Shown: piece after piece, positions 62,408 to 64,000 of the stretch
Numbering within the stretch: the stretch's first letter is position 1
Layout of the letters: the number at the start of each line of letters is the position of its first letter
Source of the DNA: Taklimakanibacter deserti
GTDB taxonomy: Bacteria; Pseudomonadota; Alphaproteobacteria; Rhizobiales; Aestuariivirgaceae
Length of the DNA: 64,000 nt
NCBI GenBank assembly: GCA_003574785.1
Contig: QORU01000010.1
Coordinates: forward strand, 248,001 to 312,000
Direction of reading: 5' to 3'
Program-made: the position numbers and the translations under genes
The notes under the pieces: generated by a model
The model's input: only the letters and a program-made list of their open reading frames with translations
Told to the model about the DNA's origin: nothing
Database searches by the model: none

Positions 62408-64000
62408 ATGACCACTGCCCAGACACCGGTGCTCGAATGCAAGAACGTCTCGATCTCCTATTACACGCGCGCCGGCGCGGTCCCTGCGGTCTATGACTTC
62501 AACCTCACCGTCATGCCCGGCGAAGCGGTCGGCATCGTCGGCGAATCGGGCTGCGGCAAATCCACCGTGGCGCTCGCCATCATGCAGTATATGGGCAGGA
62601 ACGGCGCCATCACCGGCGGCGAGATCAAGTTCATGGGCCGCGACATGCGCACCATGTCGCAAGAGGAACTGCGCAAGATCCGCGGCTCGCAGATCTCGAT
62701 GGTCTATCAGGAGCCGATGGCGTCGCTCAATCCTTCGCTCCTCATCCGCACCCAATTGACTGAAGTGCTCGAGATCCACGAAGGGATCAGCGAGGACGCC
62801 GCCTATAAGCGCGCCGTCGAGGTGCTGGACGCGGTCAGGCTCCCCGATCCCAACCGCATCATGAATTCCTATCCGCACCAGCTTTCGGGCGGCCAGCAGC
62901 AGCGCGTCGTCATCGCCATGGCGCTGCTCTCCAATCCCAAGCTGCTCCTGCTCGACGAGCCGACGACGGCGCTCGATGTGACCGTCGAGGCGGGCGTGGT
63001 CGAATTGATCAAGGACATCTCGCAGCGCTTCGGGACGTCGATGATCTATATCTCGCACAACCTCGGCCTCATCCTCGAGACCTGCGACCGCATCTGCGTC
63101 ATGTATTCGGGCCAGGCGGTCGAGGTCGGCAATGTGAAGCAGGTCTTCGACCATATGCGCCATCCCTATACGCGGGGGCTGTTCTCCTCGATCCCGCTGC
63201 CGGGGGCCGACCGCTTCGCCCATCCCCTGGTGCCCATTCGCGGGCAACTGCCCCTGCCGCGCGACCGGCCGAAAGGCTGCACCTTCGGGCCGCGCTGCGA
63301 TTTCTTCCAGGCCGGGCGCTGCGACAAGCCGATCCCGATGCTCGACATCAAGGGCGATCCGGGCCACGAAGCGCGCTGCGTGCGTTATGACGAGATCGAC
63401 TGGAAGAAGTATCGGCCCAAGGGCCTCGAGGCCGAGCCGATCGAGCCCGGGCCGCCGGTGCTGCAGATCAGGAACATGAAGAAGTACTATGAGATCCGCG
63501 ACAATTCGATCGCGGCGATGATCTCCGGCACGAAAACGCGCTTCGTGAAAGCCAATGAGAAGCTCGATTTCGAAGCGCGCGAAGGCGAGACCGTCGCCAT
63601 CGTCGGCGAATCGGGCTGCGGCAAGAGCACGCTCGCCAAAGTGCTGATGGGTTTGGAGGAATCGACGGGCGGCGAAGTGCTGGTGAACGGGCTCGAAGTG
63701 GGCCACATGCCGGTGCGCAAGCGCCCGGCGGGCCTCATATCGAGCCTGCAGATCGTGTTCCAGAATCCCTTCGAGACGCTCAATCCGAGCCATTCGGTCG
63801 GCGCCCAGATCGCCCGCGTCCTGCGCAAGTTCGGCGTGGCGAAGGACCGCGACGAGGCGGAGCGCAAGACCTATGAGCTTCTCGACATGGTCAAGCTGCC
63901 GCGCGAATTCGCCCAGCGCAAGCCGCGCCAGCTCTCGGGCGGCCAGAAGCAGCGCATCGGCATCGCGCGTGCCTTCGGCGGCGAGGCGGCCGTCGTCATC
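62408..64000 (+). CDS. Fused dual ABC transporter ATPase (OppD-OppF type), partial
   Basis: The frame runs from ATG at 62408 to the window edge, 531 codons without a stop; the C-terminus is missing. The first ATPase has Walker [18 protein letters not shown], signature [16 protein letters not shown] and Walker [16 protein letters not shown]. An oligopeptide-type cysteine-rich tail follows ([18 protein letters not shown]). The second ATPase has Walker [21 protein letters not shown] and signature [14 protein letters not shown]. The fusion supplies both ATPases for the two permeases before it. Confidence 0.92.
   Translation, partial: MTTAQTPVLECKNVSISYYTRAGAVPAVYDFNLTVMPGEAVGIVGESGCGKSTVALAIMQYMGRNGAITGGEIKFMGRDMRTMSQEELRKIRGSQISMVYQEPMASLNPSLLIRTQLTEVLEIHEGISEDAAYKRAVEVLDAVRLPDPNRIMNSYPHQLSGGQQQRVVIAMALLSNPKLLLLDEPTTALDVTVEAGVVELIKDISQRFGTSMIYISHNLGLILETCDRICVMYSGQAVEVGNVKQVFDHMRHPYTRGLFSSIPLPGADRFAHPLVPIRGQLPLPRDRPKGCTFGPRCDFFQAGRCDKPIPMLDIKGDPGHEARCVRYDEIDWKKYRPKGLEAEPIEPGPPVLQIRNMKKYYEIRDNSIAAMISGTKTRFVKANEKLDFEAREGETVAIVGESGCGKSTLAKVLMGLEESTGGEVLVNGLEVGHMPVRKRPAGLISSLQIVFQNPFETLNPSHSVGAQIARVLRKFGVAKDRDEAERKTYELLDMVKLPREFAQRKPRQLSGGQKQRIGIARAFGGEAAVVI

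Noticed and set aside
1..64000. CRISPR arrays, insertion sequences, prophage genes, rRNA
   Set aside because: I looked for regular repeats with spacers, transposases, integrases, phage structural genes and rRNA stretches and saw none; the only tRNA noticed is tRNA-Val at 38856.

Overview
The window looks like chromosomal DNA from an alphaproteobacterium, most probably order Hyphomicrobiales (Rhizobiales). The evidence is high-GC coding throughout, a BA14K-like secreted protein, a DUF3422 protein, a DUF3035/BamF-like lipoprotein, Rhizobiales-type gene neighbourhoods (ileS-lspA-lipoprotein-M16-M16, and tadA/rluB/rsmD near mutL) and GC-rich palindromic intergenic elements. Genus and species cannot be named from the sequence alone.

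Layout. 1-3.4 kb: xseA, a BA14K-like protein and purD. 3.4-6.5 kb: two paralogous class III cyclases with an L,D-transpeptidase between them. 6.6-9.4 kb: a tightly coupled trio of fluoroacetate-dehalogenase-like hydrolase, APH-fold kinase and patatin. 9.4-10.9 kb: an intracellular subtilase coupled to a 79-residue partner, flanked by two related short palindromic elements. 11-13.8 kb: tadA, rluB, a LysE-type exporter behind a putative leader-peptide attenuator, and rsmD. 13.8-17.3 kb: accessory cassettes (GlxA-like AraC regulator/SDR; GST-NTF2-tautomerase with an HxlR regulator). 17.3-28.2 kb: mutL, a LysR/PNPOx-like pair, a secreted hypothetical, two M16 peptidases, BamF-like lipoprotein, lspA and ileS. 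28.3-36 kb: a secreted WD40-caspase protein, an ECF sigma/anti-sigma pair, DUF3422, gor and rpiA. 36-39 kb: gabD, gph and tRNA-Val among many repeats. 39.4-43.4 kb: porin, TPR-sulfotransferase and a ureidoglycine aminohydrolase-like bicupin. 43.5-45.1 kb: a lower-GC island with two membrane proteins and a possible remnant. 45-50.6 kb: lipoprotein, second L,D-transpeptidase, polyprenyl-phosphate glycosyl-1-phosphate transferase, glycine-rich small protein, zinc metallopeptidase and panE. 50.7-55 kb: nadE, gltX, then a hicAB toxin-antitoxin module coupled to a GST. 55-60.4 kb: GST, PhnD-like protein and XRE regulator, divergent from a desaturase; then an FAD oxidoreductase and an HU protein. 60.5-64 kb: the start of a peptide/nickel-type ABC importer, cut by the window edge.

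How it fits together. Housekeeping genes form a recognisable backbone. Small regulator-plus-enzyme cassettes are slotted between them, and several carry a visible candidate operator beside the regulator. Translational coupling by ATGA or TGATG overlaps is very common. The most unusual items are the subtilase with an apparently stand-alone I9-like partner, the leader peptide before the LysE exporter, the WD40-caspase fusion, the complete fluoroacetate-dehalogenase pocket, and the structured repeats around rpiA/gabD and tRNA-Val. All functional assignments come from motif reading by eye; no database search was run.
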